64,000 nucleotides of DNA from Unio delphinus (GCA_029339505.1 JAQISU010000003.1:14721001-14785000); one strand, 5' to 3'. Counted from the first letter of the stretch, positions 22,326 to 35,393 are shown. Numbers and translations: made by a program. Notes: generated by a model from the letters alone, not told the origin.

Positions 22326-25300
22326 GACGATGTTAAACCGTCTGCATAATGGTTACATAAATTAAATCCAATTTTACCGTTTTGAAGATGCAATGATCAT
22401 CTAGTGAATTACAATATTAATATTCCTATCATCATTTTATAAATAATCAAAAACAATAAGAAAAATGAATTTTCTACTCTTGCTTTCTTTCAGTACAGAC
22501 GTATTTTCTGACGGCATTGTTTTCACAGGAGGCAGTTTCATGGCATCATCAAATTTTCTTTCTTTTCTACCTTACATACAATTGAGATGACATAGGAAAT
22601 GACAAATTATGATTTTGGGCAAGAACAGTCATAGTCTCACCGCCAGTTGCATTATTCTCATTTAGTACGAATATGCAACTCCTTCTTCCTATTTCGGTAG
22701 CTATTGGCCGCTTTCTTCTTCGATGAACTCTTGCTGGTCATAATATGTTTATGTCTATAAATACGTTGACGGAGTCACACTTTACTATTACGCAAGGGGT
22801 AGCACCTGGTCAATGATAAAGTACAGATGAAAGTGATAGGAAAGTCAGAAAAGGAATACTATGAAAGTTAAATAAGTAAAAGAGTGTTAGTGTACGTTTT
22901 AGTCCCTTCATCCTCAAACTAATCCGGCTACCGTAGTAGTGATGATATGGACAGTGGCATAGCGAGGATATTTGGCGTCCAGGAAAAAGAATCTCAAATG
23001 TGAGGATCCCAATGCAAAACACCCAAATTAGCGCCCATGGCTGCCCCTGTTTCCCAGTTATGTTGATACTTTGGGCTGATTTGGGCCCCATATGGCGCCC
23101 CCTAGCCATGGGCGCCCGGAACGAATGCCACACCTGCCACCCCCATCGCTACGCCACTGGATATAGAGAATATCAACCGACATCACTCTGAGAATGACTA
23201 GGTCGAACTTCTAGCTGACTAGTTCATTCGAATGTGAGTTTGGAAAGCTCCTGCTTGTATGATACCGAGTCAGGAGCTTCTGCAATTATTGGTGGTAACT
23301 TGTTCCAAGTCCCTTTTGTACATGCGAAGAAGCTGAACGTAAACAATGTGTCGATGTTGAGTTTAATTGGAACTTTCCCGATCATTTGCCTTAGATTGAC
23401 AATATTTCAGAGTCAGGTATTTTTCCGCTTGTATGTCCACTAGGCTGCTCCCAATCTTGTACAATATAGTCAGCTGGGCCTTGGTTCGACTGCATTCGAG
23501 GGATTCCCACTGGAGATGGTTCAGCATTGCACTGACACTACAGTTACGATATTTTATTTGTGGTGAATCTATCAGCTCTCATCTGAACCATCTCTATCGT
23601 ATTTATTAGATCTTTATTATGTCGGTTCCACACAGTCGAGCAATACTCATGACCTGGTCGAACCAGAATGAGATATGCTGAACTCTTTACGTCCTCATTG
23701 TTGATGTGTAGATTCTGGCGCCGGAAACTAAGGTTACTCTTCCCTCTTATCTCTATCTTGTCTGTGTGCCTTTTTCCAAGAGAGGTCTCTGGACTATTTA
23801 ACCCCGAAATATTTTGTTGCATGCTCCTTGGTTTAAATGTTTCCCTTAAGAATGTATTTGGACATGATTAGTGATTGCTTCATGTAAACTCTAAGGATAC
23901 ATAATGTTTCTTGATGGGTCGAATACCCCAAGATATTTCCCAGAGGGGCAGTCGGTTCAGTTCTTCTTGGAGTATCTCACAGTCCTTGGAGGTATTTAGT
24001 TCCTTTTAGACTATACACTGATCTGCAAAACGAAGCCGGACACAGAGTGCATATTCCACAGCAGATAAGATATATATTTTTAAAATTGAAAACATTAATT
24101 TGTCAATTTTAAGGAAAAGTAGGGGTCGATTCTATTCAGTATTATTTGACCAAACAAATCACTAGAGAGTTGATTTATGTATCAAAAGTTAGTTAGTGAA
24201 AGTATTAGAGGGAAAATGTTAAGAATCTTTGGCTAATTTATAATTATGAAAAAGAACTTACTATGTCTAACAGTATCATTCCGAAGTGTCATTTGGGCGT
24301 ACACCATGTTTGTCTTTTTTCCACTTTACTCTTTTCTTTAGTCTCAACGATTTAAACCCCTTTTCAGCTGAAGGAAGCTGGAGAGTGTTGGTAGAAACCT
24401 TAGAACTATTTTAACTGTTGTATGCAAACGATTTATTTCTCTATCCTGACACTGCTTACCAGTTACAAAATATGCTCAATAGGCTGCGAACATGTTGCAT
24501 AAAGTACATATATACATGTACCTGGATCTCACCCAAGTCGTACAAGGCAAGGCAATAATGATTAATATCATTTATAACACTTGCAATAGATAACAGGTTC
24601 TTTTGGAACGCGCTAAAATATGTTTTTGAATCGCACGATCTATGGATATACATGATGGGCCAGTGGCCTATATTATAAATAAACACAATTACTGTACATA
24701 TATTATCGAATACATATACTGTTTGCAGCAAGGGGCAAAAAGACATATGAAGAATTTTAACAAATTAATTTTATTCTATGTACTTATGACTTTGTTCCTT
24801 AAAAAGTTGAAGTCAAATTTGTACATGGAATTCATCCTGACAATCTTTAAAAATACGAGAAAACAAAGAGAAATTAGCCTTCAATATAGTTAATCAATAC
24901 CGGTTTTAGGCATAATTTCAACCTTTTTACTTATCAGGTATTTGGAATATAAAACAATGAGTGCGCAATAATTATAATAATGGCAATAACACCAATACAT
25001 ACAATGATGATAATGATAATGTTGATGATTACCTCGAAAGCTTGAAAAGGATCTAGAGCTACAATGTTAAAGTTGGCACCAATCTCAACTATCATCAATT
25101 TTCTCTCAACAATTCACTGTTTTTATTACCTTGGATAATGTTTGATGAGGAACGGTATTTATTAAATATTTCGGAAGCACCAACTATGAAATGAGTTGTG
25201 ATTCCGGTAAATAATTGCAATTTATGAAAGTTTTATTTTACTTCTAACAGATGAGGACTGTTTGCCTGCTTATGTCTATAAAAGAAAGAGAAAACAAGAG

Positions 25301-25413
25301 TTCTTTTTCAAGTCTCTAATTATAATCATTTGGGGGTGGGAATCATTTATAAAAATATCAATACTACTACTACTACTATTGCTACTACTACTAGTACTAC
25401 TACTTCTACTACT

Positions 25414-25453
<40 letters not shown>

Positions 25454-25585
25454 CGACTAATATCGTACGTCCCGCCAGTATAGCATTCAGGTATTCATTT
25501 CATTATCTTCCAGATAGTTTGAACATAAACTTCTTGTAAAAAAAAATCTTTTGTAAGCCGCTCGGTTCTGGGCAGCAAAAAGATG
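22254..25585. repeat. Array unit 1 (3,332 bp)
   Basis: Complete unit. Micro-ORF 22,437-22,571 (-, with the MPSE variant). MITE 22,952-23,159, whose left target duplication is mutated to GATATGGA. LINE remnant about 23,224-24,045 (-). Two AAGGC repeats at about 24,543. From its LINE remnant to its AT-rich part it is nearly identical to unit 0. Confidence 0.96.
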
Positions 25586-25657
25586 TTCCGATGCCGGGGA
25601 TCGAACCCGGGCCGTCTGGGTGAAAACCAGAAATCCTAACCACTAGACCACATCGGA
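25586..25657 (-). tRNA. tRNA-Glu (UUC), array copy 2
   Basis: Same sequence as array copy 1; cloverleaf, both Pol III boxes and the downstream T5 are intact. Confidence 0.95.
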
Positions 25658-27616
25658 GACGATGTTAAACCGTCTGCATAATGGGTACATAAATTAAATC
25701 CAATATTATCGTTTTGAAGCTGCAATGATCAAGTAGTGAATTACAATATTAATATTCCTATAATTTTATAAATAATCAAAAACAATAAGAAAAATGAATT
25801 TTCTACTCTTGCTTTCTTTCAGTACAGACGTATTTTCTGACGTCATTGTTTTCACAGGAGGCAGTTTCATGGCATCATCAAATTTTCTTTCTTTTCTACC
25901 TTACATACAATTGAGATGACATAGGAAATGACAAACTATGATTTTGGGCAAGAACAGTCATAGTCTCACCGCCAGTTGCATTATTCTCATTTAGTACGAA
26001 TATGCAACTCCTTCTTCCTATTTCGGTAGCTATTGGCCGCATTCTTCTCATCGATGAACTCTTGCTGGTCATAATATGTTTATGTCTATAAATACGTTGA
26101 CGGAGTCACACTTTACTATTACGCAAGGGGTAGCACCTGGTCAATGATAAAGTACAGATGAAAGTGATAGGAAAGTCAGAAAAGGAATACTATGAAAGAT
26201 AAATAAGTAAAAGAGTGTTAGTGTACGTTTTAGTCCCTTCATCCTCAAACTAATCCGGCTACCGTAGTAGTGATGATATAGACAGTGGCATAGCGAGGAT
26301 ATTTGGCGTCCAGGAAAAAGAATCTCAAATGTGAGGATCCCAATGCAAAACACCCAAATTTGCGCCCCCGGCTGCCCCTGTTTCCCAGTTATGTTGATAC
26401 TTTGGGCTGATTTGAGCCCCATATGGCGCCCCCTAGCCATGGGCGCCCGGAACGAATGCCACACCTGCCACCCCCATCGCTACGCCACTGGATATAGAGA
26501 ATATCAACCGACATCACTCTGAGAATGACTAGGTCGAACTTCTAGCTGACTAGTTCATTCGAATGTGAGTTTGGAAAGCTTCTGCTTGTATGATACCGAG
26601 TCAGGAGCTTCTGCAATTATTGGTGGTAACTTGTTCCAAGTCCCTTTTGTACATGCGAAGAAGCCGAACGTAAACAGTGTGTCGATGTTGACTTTAATTA
26701 GAACTTTCCCGATCATTTGCCTTAGATTGACAATATTTCAGAGTCAGGTATTTTTCCGCTTGTATGTCCACTAGGCTGCTCCCAATCTTGTACAATATAG
26801 TCAGCTGGGCCTTGGTTCGACTGCATTCGAGGGATTCCCACTGGAGATGGTTCGGCATTGCACTGACACTACAGTTACGATATTTTATATGTGGTGAATC
26901 TATCAGCTCTCATCTGAACCATCTCTATCGTATTTATTAGATCTTTATTATGTCGGTTCCACACAGTCGAGCAATACTCATGACCTGGTCGAACCAGAAT
27001 GAGATATGCTGAACTCTTTACGTCCTCATTGTTGATGTGTAGATTCTGGCTCCGGAAACTAAGGTTACTCTTCCCTCTTATCTCTATCTTGTCTGTGTGC
27101 CTTTTTCCAAGAGAGGTCTCTGGACTATTTAACCCCGAGATATTTTGTTGCATGCTCCTTGGTTTAATTGTTCCCCTTAAGAGTGTATTTGGACATGATT
27201 AGTGATTGCTTCATGTAAACTCTAAGGATACATAATGTTTCTTGATGGGTCGAATACCCCAAGATATTTCCCAGAGGGGCAGTCGGTTCAGTTCTTCTTG
27301 GAGTATATCACAGTCCTTGGAGGTATTTAGTTCCTTTTAGACTATACACTGATCTGCAAAACAAAGCCGGACACAGAGTGCATATTCCACAGCAGATAAG
27401 ATATATATTTTTAAAATTGAAAACATTAATTTGTCAATTTTAAGGAAAAGTAGGGGTCGATTCTATTCAGTATTATTTGACCAAACAAATCACTAGAGAG
27501 TTGATTTATGTATCAAAAGTTAGTTAGTGAAAGTATTAGAGGGAAAATGTTAAGAATCTTTGGCTAATTTATAATTATGAAAAAGAACTTACTATGTCTA
27601 ACAGTATCATTCCGAA

Positions 27617-27919
27617 GTGTCATTTCTGCGTACACCATGTTTGTCTTTTTTCCACTTTACTTTTTTCTTTAGTCTCAACGATTTAAACCCCTTTTCAGCT
27701 GAAGGAAGCTGGAGAGTGTTGGTAGAAACCTTAGAACTATTTCAACTGTTGTATGCAAACGATTTATTTCTCTATCCTGACACTGCTTACCAGTTACAAA
27801 ATATGCTCAATAGGCTGCGAACATGTTGCATAAAGTACAAATATACATGTACCTGGATCTCACCCAAGTCGTACAAGATAATAATGATTAATATCATTTA
27901 TAACACTTGCAATAGATAA
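27617..27919 (+). pseudogene. RT remnant on + strand (YAND motif), longest open copy
   Basis: A 100-codon frame includes SLNDLNPF, then LLYANDLFLYPDTAYQLQNM and LNRLRTCCIKY. This corresponds to the region around the catalytic YADD box of non-LTR reverse transcriptases, with the first D changed to N. In most other units one base change makes a TAA just before LLYAND, so only this copy reads through. It lies on the strand opposite the main LINE remnant and so comes from a separate insertion. It is too short to encode an enzyme. Counterparts lie near 21,000, 24,330, 30,980, 34,310, 37,640, 40,980, 45,670, 48,980, 52,290 and (inverted) 58,900-59,050. Confidence 0.75.
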
Positions 27920-28721
27920 CAGGTTCTTTTGAAACGCGCTAAAATATGTTTTTGAATCGCACGATCTATGGATATACATGATGGGCCAGTGGCCTATATT
28001 ATAAATAAACACAATTACTGTACATATATTATCGAATACATATACTGTTTGCAGCAAGGGGAAAAAAAAGACATATGAAGAATTTCAACAAATTAATTTT
28101 ATTCTATGTACTTATGATTTTGTTGCTTAAAAAGTTGAAGTCAATAAAAAATACGAGAAAACACAGATAAATTAGCCTTCAATATAGTTAATCAAAACCG
28201 GTTTTAGGCATAATTTCAACCTTTTTACTTACCAGGTATTTGGAATATAAAACAATGAGTGCGCAATAATTATAATAATGGCAATAACACCAATACATAC
28301 AATGATGATAATGATAATGTTGATGATTACCTCGAAAGCTTGAAAAGGATCTAGAGCTACAATGTTAAAGTTGGCACCAATCTCAACTATCATCAATTTT
28401 CTCTCAACAATTCACTGTTTTTATTACCTTGGATAATGTTTGATGAGGAACGGTATTTATTAAATATTTCGGAAGCACCAACTATGAAATGAGTTGTGAT
28501 TCCGGTAAATAATTGCAATTTATGAAAGTTTTATTTCACTTCTAACAGATGAGGACTGTTTGCCTGCTTATGTCTATTAAAGAAAGAGAAAACAAGAGTT
28601 CTTTTTCAAGTCTTTAATTATCATCATTTGGGGGTGGGAATCATTTATAAAAATATCAATACTACTACTACTACTATTGCTACTACTACTACAACTACTA
28701 TTACTACTTCTACTACTGCTG

Positions 28722-28775
<54 letters not shown>

Positions 28776-28902
28776 TTGCAACTAATATCGTACAGTATAG
28801 CATTCAGGTATTCATTTCATTATCTTCCAGATAGTTTGAACATAAACTTCTTGTAAAAAAAAATCTTTTGTAAGCCGCTCGGTTCTGGGCAGCAAAAAGA
28901 TG

Positions 28903-28974
28903 TTCCGATGCCGGGGATCGAACCCGGGCCGTCTGGGTGAAAACCAGAAATCCTAACCACTAGACCACATCGGA
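28903..28974 (-). tRNA. tRNA-Glu (UUC), array copy 3
   Basis: Identical to the other intact array copies, with conserved 5' flank (GCAGACGGTTTAACATCGTC on the - strand) and a T5 terminator. Confidence 0.95.
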
Positions 28975-31900
28975 GACGATGTTAAACCGTCTGCATAATG
29001 GGTACATAAATTAAATCCAATATTATCGTTTTGAAGCTGCAATGATCAAGTAGTGAATTACAATATTAATATTCCTATAATTTTATAAATAATCAAAAAC
29101 AATAAGAAAAATGAATTTTCTACTCTTGCTTTCTTTCAGTACAGACGTATTTTCTGACGTCATTGTTTTCACAGGAGGCAGTTTCATGGCATCATCAAAT
29201 TTTCTTTCTTTTCTACCTTACATACAATTGAGATGACATAGGAAATGACAAACTATGATTTTGGGCAAGAACAGTCATAGTCTCACCGCCAGTTGCATTA
29301 TTCTCATTTAGTACGAATATGCAACTCCTTCTTCCTATTTCGGTAGCTATTGGCCGCATTCTTCTCATCGATGAACTCTTGCTGGTCATAATATGTTTAT
29401 GTCTATAAATACGTTGACGGAGTCACACTTTACTATTACGCAAGGGGTAGCACCTGGTCAATGATAAAGTACAGATGAAAGTGATAGGAAAGTCAGAAAA
29501 GGAATACTATGAAAGATAAATAAGTAAAAGAGTGTTAGTGTACGTTTTAGTCCCTTCATCCTCAAACTAATCCGGCTACCGTAGTAGTGATGATATAGAC
29601 AGTGGCATAGCGAGGATATTTGGCGTCCAGGAAAAAGAATCTCAAATGTGAGGATCCCAATGCAAAACACCCAAATTTGCGCCCCCGGCTGCCCCTGTTT
29701 CCCAGTTATGTTGATACTTTGGGCTGATTTGAGCCCCATATGGCGCCCCCTAGCCATGGGCGCCCGGAACGAATGCCACACCTGCCACCCCCATCGCTAC
29801 GCCACTGGATATAGAGAATATCAACCGACATCACTCTGAGAATGACTAGGTCGAACTTCTAGCTGACTAGTTCATTCGAATGTGAGTTTGGAAAGCTTCT
29901 GCTTGTATGATACCGAGTCAGGAGCTTCTGCAATTATTGGTGGTAACTTGTTCCAAGTCCCTTTTGTACATGCGAAGAAGCCGAACGTAAACAGTGTGTC
30001 GATGTTGACTTTAATTAGAACTTTCCCGATCATTTGCCTTAGATTGACAATATTTCAGAGTCAGGTATTTTTCCGCTTGTATGTCCACTAGGCTGCTCCC
30101 AATCTTGTACAATATAGTCAGCTGGGCCTTGGTTCGACTGCATTCGAGGGATTCCCACTGGAGATGGTTCGGCATTGCACTGACACTACAGTTACGATAT
30201 TTTATATGTGGTGAATCTATCAGCTCTCATCTGAACCATCTCTATCGTATTTATTAGATCTTTATTATGTCGGTTCCACACAGTCGAGCAATACTCATGA
30301 CCTGGTCGAACCAGAATGAGATATGCTGAACTCTTTACATCCTCATTGTTGATGTGTAGATTCTGGCGCCGGAAACTAAGGTTACTCTTCCCTCTTATCT
30401 CTATCTTGTCTGTGTGCCTTTTTCCAAGAGAGGTCTCTGGACTATTTAACCCCGAGATATTTTGTTGCATGCTCCTTGGTTTAATTGTTCCCCTTAAGAG
30501 TGTATTTGGACATGATTAGTGATTGCTTCATGTAAACTCTAAGGATACATAATGTTTCTTGATCGGTCGAATACCCCAAGATATTTCCCAGAGGGACAGT
30601 CGGTTCAGTTCTTCTAGGAGTATCTCACAGTCCTTGGAGGTATTTAGTTCCTTTTAGACTATACACTGATCTGCAAAACAAAGCCGGACACAGAGTGCAT
30701 ATTCCACAGCAGATAAGATATATATTTTTAAAATTGAAAACATTAATTTGTCAATTTTAAGGAAAAGTAGGGGTCGATTCTATTCAGTATTATTTGACCA
30801 AACAAATCACTAGAGAGTTGATTTATGTATCAAAAGTTAGTTAGTGAAAGTATTAGAGGGAAAATGTTAAGAATCTTTGGCTAATTTATAATTATGAAAA
30901 AGAACTTACTATGTCTAACAGTATCATTCCGAAGTGTCATTTGGGCGTACACCATGTTTGTCTTTTTTCCACTTTACTCTTTTCTTTAGTCTCAACGATT
31001 TAAACCCCTTTTCAGCTGAAGGAAGCTGGAGAGTGTTGGTAGAAACCTTAGAACTATTTTAACTGTTGTATGCAAACGATTTATTTCTCTATCCTGACAC
31101 TGCTTACCAGTTACAAAATATGCTCAATAGGCTGCGAACATGTTGCATAAAGTACAAATATACATGTACCTGGATCTCACCCAAGTCGTACAAGGCAAGG
31201 CAAGGCAAGGCAAGGCAATAATGATTAATATCATTTATAACACTTGCAATAGATAACAGGTTCTTTTGAAACGCGCTAAAATATGTTTTTGAATCGCACG
31301 ATCTATGGATATACATGATGGGCCAGTGGCCTATATTATAAATAAACACAATTACTGTACATATATTATCGAATACATATACTGTTTGCAGCAAGGGGAA
31401 AAAAAAGACATATGAAGAATTTTAACAAATTAATTTTATTCTATGTACTTATGATTTTGTTGCTTAAAAAGTTGAAGTCAATAAAAAATACGAGAAAACA
31501 CAGATAAATTAGCCTTCAATATAGTTAATCAAAACCGGTTTTAGGCATAATTTCAACCTTTTTACTTACCAGGTATTTGGAATATAAAACAATGAGTGCG
31601 CAATAATTATAATAATGGCAATAACACCAATACATACAATGATGATAATGATAATGTTGATGATTACCTCGAAAGCTTGAAAAGGATCTAGAGCTACAAT
31701 GTTAAAGTTGGCACCAATCTCAACTATCATCAATTTTCTCTCAACAATTCACTGTTTTTATTACCTTGGATAATGTTTGATGAGGAACGGTATTTATTAA
31801 ATATTTCGGAAGCACCAACTATGAAATGAGTTGTGATTCCGGTAAATAATTGCAATTTATGAAAGTTTTATTTCACTTCTAACAGATGAGGACTGTTTGC

Positions 31901-32058
31901 CTGCTTATGTCTATAAAAGAAAGAGAAAACAAGAGTTCTTTTTCAAGTCTTTAATTATCATCATTTGGGGGTGGGAATCATTTATAAAAATATCAATACT
32001 ACTACTACTACTATTGCTACTACTACTACAACTACTATTACTACTTCTACTACTGCTG

Positions 32059-32106
<48 letters not shown>

Positions 32107-32225
32107 TTGCAACTAATATCGTACAGTATAGCATTCAGGTATTCATTTCATTATCTTCCAGATAGTTTGAACATAAACTTCTTGTAAAAAAAAAATCTTT
32201 TGTAAGCCGCTCGGTTCTGGGCAGC

Positions 32226-32230
32226 AAAAA
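32226..32230 (-). terminator. Pol III T5 terminator downstream of array tRNA
   Basis: Five T on the - strand just after the tRNA 3' end. The same T5 or longer run is kept in every array unit, even behind the decayed copy at 18,394. Confidence 0.7.
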
Positions 32231-32234
32231 GATG

Positions 32235-32306
32235 TTCCGATGCCGGGGATCGAACCCGGGCCGTCTGGGTGAAAACCAGAAATCCTAACCACTAGACCAC
32301 ATCGGA
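32235..32306 (-). tRNA. tRNA-Glu (UUC), array copy 4
   Basis: Reference array gene, complete cloverleaf. Compared with the dispersed gene at 14,351 the anticodon-stem pair 27-43 is U-A rather than C-G, a compensatory double change that keeps the stem paired. Confidence 0.96.
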
Positions 32307-32414
32307 GACGATGTTAAACCGTCTGCATAATGGGTACATAAATTAAATCCAATATTACCGTTTTGAAGCTGCAATGATCATGTAGTGAATTACAATATTA
32401 ATATTCCTATCATT

Positions 32415-32549
32415 TTATAAATAATCAAAAACAATAAGAAAAATGAATTTTCTACTCTTGCTTTCTTTCAGTACAGACGTATTTTCTGACGTCATTGTTT
32501 TCACAGGAGGCAGTTTCATGGCATCATCAAATTTTCTTTCTTTTCTACC
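32415..32549 (-). CDS. KERK micro-ORF, reference array copy
   Basis: A 44-residue frame: GRKERKFDDAMKLPPVKTM at the head, SENTSVLKESKSRKF in the middle and a hydrophobic end FIFLIVFDYL before TAA. It is preceded by an in-frame TAA and has no ATG at its head. The first Met is residue 11, so it would have to be an exon (an AG lies at the boundary) or start internally. The same frame is open in every tRNA-bearing unit. It is highly charged, Lys-rich at the N-terminus, with no known domain that I recognise. It may simply be repeat DNA. Confidence 0.3.
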   Translation of the reverse strand, partial: GRKERKFDDAMKLPPVKTMTSENTSVLKESKSRKFIFLIVFDYL

Positions 32550-32735
32550 TTACATACAATTGAGATGACATAGGAAATGACAAACTATGATTTTGGGCAA
32601 GAACAGTCATAGTCTCACCGCCAGTTGCATTATTCTCATTTAGTACGAATATGCAACTCCTTCTTCCTATTTCGGTAGCTATTGGCCGCATTCTTCTCAT
32701 CGATGAACTCTTGCTGGTCATAATATGTTTATGTC

Positions 32736-32743
32736 TATAAATA
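32736..32743. promoter_or_regulatory. TATA-like motif conserved in all units
   Basis: TATAAATA (TATTTATA on the - strand) lies in a block conserved even in the diverged edge copy (18,918-18,925). On the - strand it would sit about 190 bp upstream of the micro-ORF. On the + strand nothing obvious lies downstream before the MITE. No other core promoter element was identified, so this is weak. Confidence 0.2.
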
Positions 32744-32931
32744 CGTTGACGGAGTCACACTTTACTATTACGCAAGGGGTAGCACCTGGTCAATGATAAA
32801 GTACAGATGAAAGTGATAGGAAAGTCAGAAAAGGAATACTATGAAAGATAAATAAGTAAAAGAGTGTTAGTGTACGTTTTAGTCCCTTCATCCTCAAACT
32901 AATCCGGCTACCGTAGTAGTGATGATATAGA

Positions 32932-33139
32932 CAGTGGCATAGCGAGGATATTTGGCGTCCAGGAAAAAGAATCTCAAATGTGAGGATCCCAATGCAAAAC
33001 ACCCAAATTTGCGCCCCCGGCTGCCCCTGTTTCCCAGTTATGTTGATACTTTGGGCTGATTTGAGCCCCATATGGCGCCCCCTAGCCATGGGCGCCCGGA
33101 ACGAATGCCACACCTGCCACCCCCATCGCTACGCCACTG
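32932..33139. mobile_element. hAT-type MITE, 208 bp (reference array copy)
   Basis: The terminal inverted repeats are CAGTGGCATAGCGAGG and, from the other end, CAGTGGCGTAGCGATG. They are flanked by 8-bp target duplications GATATAGA at 32,924-32,931 and 33,140-33,147. There is no transposase. It sits just beyond the stop of the LINE remnant. All copies in the array share this same insertion point, so insertion predates amplification. Other copies: 22,952, 26,283, 29,600, 36,264, 39,596, 42,911, 44,296, 47,607, 50,918 and 54,231 (each 208 bp). Confidence 0.92.
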
Positions 33140-33203
33140 GATATAGAGAATATCAACCGACATCACTCTGAGAATGACTAGGTCGAACTTCTAGCTGACT
33201 AGT

Positions 33204-34025
33204 TCATTCGAATGTGAGTTTGGAAAGCTTCTGCTTGTATGATACCGAGTCAGGAGCTTCTGCAATTATTGGTGGTAACTTGTTCCAAGTCCCTTTTGTA
33301 CATGCGAAGAAGCCGAACGTAAACAGTGTGTCGATGTTGACTTTAATTAGAACTTTCCCGATCATTTGCCTTAGATTGACAATATTTCAGAGTCAGGTAT
33401 TTTTCCGCTTGTATGTCCACTAGGCTGCTCCCAATCTTGTACAATATAGTCAGCTGGGCCTTGGTTCGACTGCATTCGAGGGATTCCCCCTGGAGATGAT
33501 TCGGCATTGCACTGACACTACAGTTACGATATTTTATATGTGGTGAATCTATCAGCTCTCATCTGAACCATCTCTATCGTATTTATTAGATCTTTATTAT
33601 GTCGGTTCCACACAGTCGAGCAATACTCATGACCTGGTCGAACCAGAATGAGATATGCTGAACTCTTTACATCCTCATTGTTGATGTGTAGATTCTGGCG
33701 CCGGAAACTAAGGTTACTCTTCCCTCTTATCTCTATCTTGTCTGTGTGCCTTTTTCCAAGAGAGGTCTCTGGACTATTTAACCCCGAGATATTTTGTTGC
33801 ATGCTCCTTGGTTTAATTGTTCCCCTTAAGAGTGTATTTGGACATGATTAGTGATTGCTTCATGTAAACTCTAAGGATACATAATGTTTCTTGATCGGTC
33901 GAATACCCCAAGATATTTCCCAGAGGGACAGTCGGTTCAGTTCTTCTAGGAGTATCTCACAGTCCTTGGAGGTATTTAGTTCCTTTTAGACTATACACTG
34001 ATCTGCAAAACAAAGCCGGACACAG
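33204..34025 (-). pseudogene. CR1/Jockey-type LINE reverse transcriptase, C-terminal remnant (reference copy)
   Basis: On the - strand the catalytic box reads RFADQ at about 34,009-33,998 (second Asp of FADD replaced by Q), then KELNTSKDCEILQ. A 92-codon frame (33,802-33,524) contains AYLILVRPGHEYCSTVWN, then TIEMVQMRADRF, typical of the region after the RT domain. Further frames give LQWESLECSRTK and LTILYKI. The C-terminal LPPIIAEAPDSVSYKQ is followed by a TGA at 33,206-33,204. Several frame changes and stops interrupt it, so it is inactive. Only the distal third of an ORF2 is present. Confidence 0.88.
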
Positions 34026-35393
34026 AGTGCATATTCCACAGCAGATAAGATATATATTTTTAAAATTGAAAACATTAATTTGTCAATTTTAAGGAAAAGT
34101 AGGGGTCGATTCTATTCAGTATTATTTGACCAAACAAATCACTAGAGAGTTGATTTATGTATCAAAAGTTAGTTAGTGAAAGTATTAGAGGGAAAATGTT
34201 AAGAATCTTTGGCTAATTTATAATTATGAAAAAGAACTTACTATGTCTAACAGTATCATTCCGAAGTGTCATTTGGGCGTACACCATGTTTGTCTTTTTT
34301 CCACTTTACTCTTTTCTTTAGTCTCAACGATTTAAACCCCTTTTCAGCTGAAGGAAGCTGGAGAGTGTTGGTAGAAACCTTAGAACTATTTTAACTGTTG
34401 TATGCAAACGATTTATTTCTCTATCCTGACACTGCTTACCAGTTACAAAATATGCTCAATAGGCTGCGAACATGTTGCATAAAGTACAAATATACATGTA
34501 CCTGGATCTCACCCAAGTCGTACAAGGCAAGGCAAGGCAAGGCAAGGCAATAATGATTAATATCATTTATAACACTTGCAATAGATAACAGGTTCTTTTG
34601 AAACGCGCTAAAATATGTTTTTGAATCGCACGATCTATGGATATACATGATGGGCCAGTGGCCTATATTATAAATAAACACAATTACTGTACATATATTA
34701 TCGAATACATATATTGTTTGCAGCAAGGGGAAAAAAAAGACATATGAAGAATTTTAACAAATTAATTTTATTCTATGTACTTATGATTTTGTTGCTTAAA
34801 AAGTTGAAGTCAATAAAAAATACGAGAAAACACAGATAAATTAGCCTTCAATATAGTTAATCAAAACCGGTTTTAGGCATAATTTCAACCTTTTTACTTA
34901 CCAGGTATTTGGAATATAAAACAATGAGTGCGCAATAATTATAATAATGGCAATAACACCAATACATACAATGATGATAATGATAATGTTGATGATTACC
35001 TCGAAAGCTTGAAAAGGATCTAGAGCTACAATGTTAAAGTTGGCACCAATCTCAACTATCATCAATTTTCTCTCAACAATTCACTGTTTTTATTACCTTG
35101 GATAATGTTTGATGAGGAACGGTATTTATTAAATATTTCGGAAGCACCAACTATGAAATGAGTTGTGATTCCGGTAAATAATTGCAATTTATGAAAGTTT
35201 TATTTCACTTCTAACAGATGAGGACTGTTTGCCTGCTTATGTCTATAAAAGAAAGAGAAAACAAGAGTTCTTTTTCAAGTCTTTAATTATCATCATTTGG
35301 GGGTGGGAATCATTTATAAAAATATCCATACTACTACTACTACTACTATTGCTACTACTACTACAACTACTATTACTACTTCTACTACTGCTG

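Larger units (their letters stand above)
25586..28902. repeat. Array unit 2 (3,317 bp)
   Basis: Complete unit. Micro-ORF 25,766-25,900 (-). MITE 26,283-26,490. LINE remnant about 26,555-27,376 (-). The AAGGC repeats are absent here (about 27,875), as in the inverted outlier. The TAA tract is expanded to 18 or so units (28,722-28,775). A segment near 28,140 lacks about 30 bp that units 0 and 1 carry. Confidence 0.96.
28903..32234. repeat. Array unit 3 (3,332 bp)
   Basis: Complete unit. Micro-ORF 29,083-29,217 (-). MITE 29,600-29,807. LINE remnant about 29,872-30,693 (-). Five AAGGC repeats at about 31,191-31,216. It belongs with units 4 and 5 in the most homogeneous sub-family. Confidence 0.96.
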
